From NCBI GenBank assembly GCA_050486545.1, contig JBJHDM010000005.1, forward strand, positions 1-64,000: a DNA stretch of 64,000 nucleotides, written 5' to 3'. Each line of letters opens with the position of its first letter. The first letter of the stretch is position 1. The position numbers and the translations under genes were made by a program. Source of the DNA: DAOMNN01 sp050486545 (GTDB taxonomy: Bacteria > Pseudomonadota > Gammaproteobacteria > Burkholderiales > Rhodocyclaceae). The notes beneath the pieces are model-generated. The model searched no databases. It worked only from the letters and a program-made list of their open reading frames with translations, and had not been told where the DNA came from. This document shows, in pieces, positions 62,401-64,000 of the stretch.

Positions 62401-62802
62401 ATGTCGCACGTACTGACGCGCCAGTTCGCCCTCTTCGTGGTCGCAGGCGGCGTCGCGACCGCGGCGCACTACGCACTGCTCATCGTCCTCGTCGAATGGC
62501 TGGGCATTGCGCCGGTACCCGCCTCCATGGCCGGCTATGTCCTTGGCGCACTGGTCAATTATCGGCTCAACTACGTCTACACCTTTCAAAGCCGCAAGCG
62601 ACACCGCGAGGCGCTCGCCAAGTTCCTCGTCGTCGCCGGAATCGGCTTCGTCCTGAACGCAGCCATCCTGCACGCCGCTATCGGTCCGCTCGGCGTTCAT
62701 TACCTTCCGGGGCAGGTGTTCGCCACGGTCGTCGTCCTGTTCTGGAACTTCGCCGCGAACAAGCTCTGGACCTTCCGGGAGAATGCCGGTGCCCGTCGAT
62801 GA
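62401..62802 (+). CDS. GtrA family membrane protein
   Basis: A 133-residue protein with four transmembrane helices, the size and pattern of GtrA (FALFVVAGGVATAAHYALL, ALVNYRLNYVYTF, ATVVVLFWNFAANKLWTF). GtrA proteins are thought to flip undecaprenyl-phosphate-linked sugars. It overlaps the following GT2 gene by 20 bases, the usual GtrA/GtrB pairing. ATG 62401 starts at the conserved domain; a start at 62242 would add low-quality sequence. Confidence 0.88.
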   Translation: MSHVLTRQFALFVVAGGVATAAHYALLIVLVEWLGIAPVPASMAGYVLGALVNYRLNYVYTFQSRKRHREALAKFLVVAGIGFVLNAAILHAAIGPLGVHYLPGQVFATVVVLFWNFAANKLWTFRENAGARR

Positions 62803-63838
62803 GCGCCCGCACGCCGCTCCGGGCTCCTTCCTGATCTCGGTCATCGTTCCCGCCTACAACGAGCAGGAGGTCCTTCCCGAGTTTCACCGTCGGCTCGCCG
62901 CCGTACTGGACGAACTCCCGGGCGAAAGCGAAGTGATCTATGTCAATGACGGCAGTGCCGACGCCACGGCGATGGTCATCCAGGGCCTGCGGGTTCAGGA
63001 CCGGCGCGTCGCGCTGGTCGATCTCAGCCGCAATTTCGGCAAGGAGATCGCGATGACGGCCGGGCTCGATCACAGCAGCGGCGATGCCGCCGTCGTCATC
63101 GACGCCGATCTGCAGGATCCACCCGAGCTCATTCCGGAGATGGTACGCGCCTGGCGGGACGGCTACGACATGGTCTATGCCCGACGGATGTCCCGCGACG
63201 GGGAAAGCTGGCTCAAGAAGGTTACGGCCCATCTGTTCTATCGGCTCATCCAGCGCGTCAGCCGCGTACGGATCCCCCCCGACACCGGCGACTTTCGACT
63301 GCTCAGCCGCCGTGCGGTCGACGCCCTCGGGCAGCTTCGCGAACATCACCGCTTCATGAAGGGGCTCTTCGCCTGGATCGGATACCCGGAAAAGGCGATC
63401 CCCTACCGCAGGGATCCCCGCCATGCGGGCGATACCAAATGGAACTACTGGAAGCTGTGGAACTTCGCTCTCGAAGGCATCACTTCGTTCACGACGGCCC
63501 CTCTCCGGGTCGCAACCTATCTGGGGCTGGCAACCGCACTCGGAGCCTTCGCGTTCGCCTTGTGGATCATCTACAAGACCCTGGCGTTCGGCGATCCGGT
63601 GCAGGGCTATCCGTCGCTCATGGTCGTCATCCTCTTTCTCGGGGGCGTACAGCTCATGTTCGTCGGTGTCCTCGGCGAGTATCTCGGTCGAATGTTCGAC
63701 GAATCCAAGCATCGACCGCTTTATCTCGTGCAGCGATTCACCCCGGCGACCACCTCCAGAGCCGCAGTCACCGCGCCGGAGACGACCGGGCAGGGCACGA
63801 GAACGCCCGAACGCCGCCCGATCTCAGACACGGCCTGA
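62783..63838 (+). CDS. Polyprenyl-phosphate glycosyltransferase, GT2 (GtrB/DPM1-like)
   Basis: A 351-residue membrane-bound GT2 enzyme. The catalytic domain shows VIVPAYNEQEVLPEF, YVNDGSADAT and IDADLQDPPELI (DxD) and the RHAGDTKWNYWKLWNFALEG segment; two C-terminal helices follow at about 235-260 and 270-295. It should transfer a sugar from a nucleotide donor to a polyprenyl phosphate. With GtrA it forms a glycan-modification pair. The C-terminal tail is disordered. Confidence 0.93.
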   Translation: MPVPVDERPHAAPGSFLISVIVPAYNEQEVLPEFHRRLAAVLDELPGESEVIYVNDGSADATAMVIQGLRVQDRRVALVDLSRNFGKEIAMTAGLDHSSGDAAVVIDADLQDPPELIPEMVRAWRDGYDMVYARRMSRDGESWLKKVTAHLFYRLIQRVSRVRIPPDTGDFRLLSRRAVDALGQLREHHRFMKGLFAWIGYPEKAIPYRRDPRHAGDTKWNYWKLWNFALEGITSFTTAPLRVATYLGLATALGAFAFALWIIYKTLAFGDPVQGYPSLMVVILFLGGVQLMFVGVLGEYLGRMFDESKHRPLYLVQRFTPATTSRAAVTAPETTGQGTRTPERRPISDTA

Positions 63839-63839
63839 G

Positions 63840-64000
63840 TCAACGCGCCGCGCCCCTGGGCCAGGCCGCATGCATCATCATGGCGAGACCGCTCGCAATC
63901 AGCAGCATGCCCGCCCCATAGAAGTACCGGTGAAGAAAAACGGAAAGCGAGATCACCACGAGGTAAGCGCAGCCGACACCCGCGATCAGGACGGGCGTCG
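63840..64000 (-). CDS. Membrane protein, C-terminal part (cut by window edge)
   Basis: An open frame enters from the right edge on the minus strand and ends with TGA at 63840. The visible 53 residues contain two hydrophobic helices (VLIAGVGCAYLVVISLSVFL and YGAGMLLIASGLAMMM) joined by HRYF, and a short basic tail. It is the end of an integral membrane protein; the family cannot be told. It is convergent with the GT2 gene, one base apart. Confidence 0.6.
   Translation of the reverse strand, partial: TPVLIAGVGCAYLVVISLSVFLHRYFYGAGMLLIASGLAMMMHAAWPRGAAR

Overview
The window is high-GC chromosomal DNA of a betaproteobacterium, most likely from the Rhodocyclales (the Azoarcus, Thauera and Zoogloea neighbourhood). 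I base this on gene content and order: rpsU-yqeY-dnaG-rpoD followed by a CAU-anticodon tRNA, leuS-lptE-holA-proA, a pilBCD locus, fmdB-aspS, a betaproteobacterial-type H-NS, and an exosortase A-associated polysaccharide locus. The order-level placement is inference. No rRNA, prophage, insertion sequence or CRISPR array was found.

Positions 1-41,000 are mostly housekeeping. After an edge repeat come a small exported protein, a quinone oxidoreductase and malic enzyme (maeB), an orphan ParA, a UvrD-type helicase, and the leuS-lptE-holA-proA-ogt-xerD run. Next are ybaK, an H-NS protein, folB, plsY, tsaD and the rpsU-yqeY-dnaG-rpoD group. A response regulator with an HD-GYP domain follows, sitting directly against a membrane sensor fragment. 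Then come gloA, a YgjP-type metalloprotease-like protein, a CinA-like protein, ffh, a YpjD/CcsA-like protein, a CorC-like protein, pilBCD, fmdB and aspS. Between aspS and nudB lie a receiver-like TPR protein and an exported barnase-type ribonuclease with its barstar inhibitor.

Positions 40,381-64,000 are dominated by envelope and polysaccharide genes, interrupted by argB and a type 2 trpB. UDP-glucose dehydrogenase and a secreted beta-helix-like protein come first. The core is two divergent arms around 50,809-50,976. The minus arm holds an acyl carrier protein, two alpha/beta-hydrolase relatives and a 1121-residue VanZ/O-antigen-ligase fusion. The plus arm holds a glycosyltransferase, a GNAT/FemAB-like protein, an acyl-CoA ligase, a methyltransferase, a PLP decarboxylase and a flippase. 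Further right are an exported protein of unknown function behind a good sigma-54-type promoter, an asparagine-synthase relative, an AAC(3)-type acetyltransferase, a GtrA/GT2 pair and the cut-off end of a membrane protein.

The ACP, hydrolase 1, hydrolase 2, ligase and decarboxylase set matches the gene families known to accompany exosortase A (XrtA/EpsH). No exosortase, PEP-CTERM substrate or PrsK/PrsR pair is visible here, so the rest of the system should lie beyond the right edge or elsewhere. A reasonable reading is that the flippase exports a lipid-linked glycan, the VanZ/ligase fusion polymerises or transfers it, and the ACP, ligase, decarboxylase, acetyltransferase and amidotransferase-like proteins modify it.
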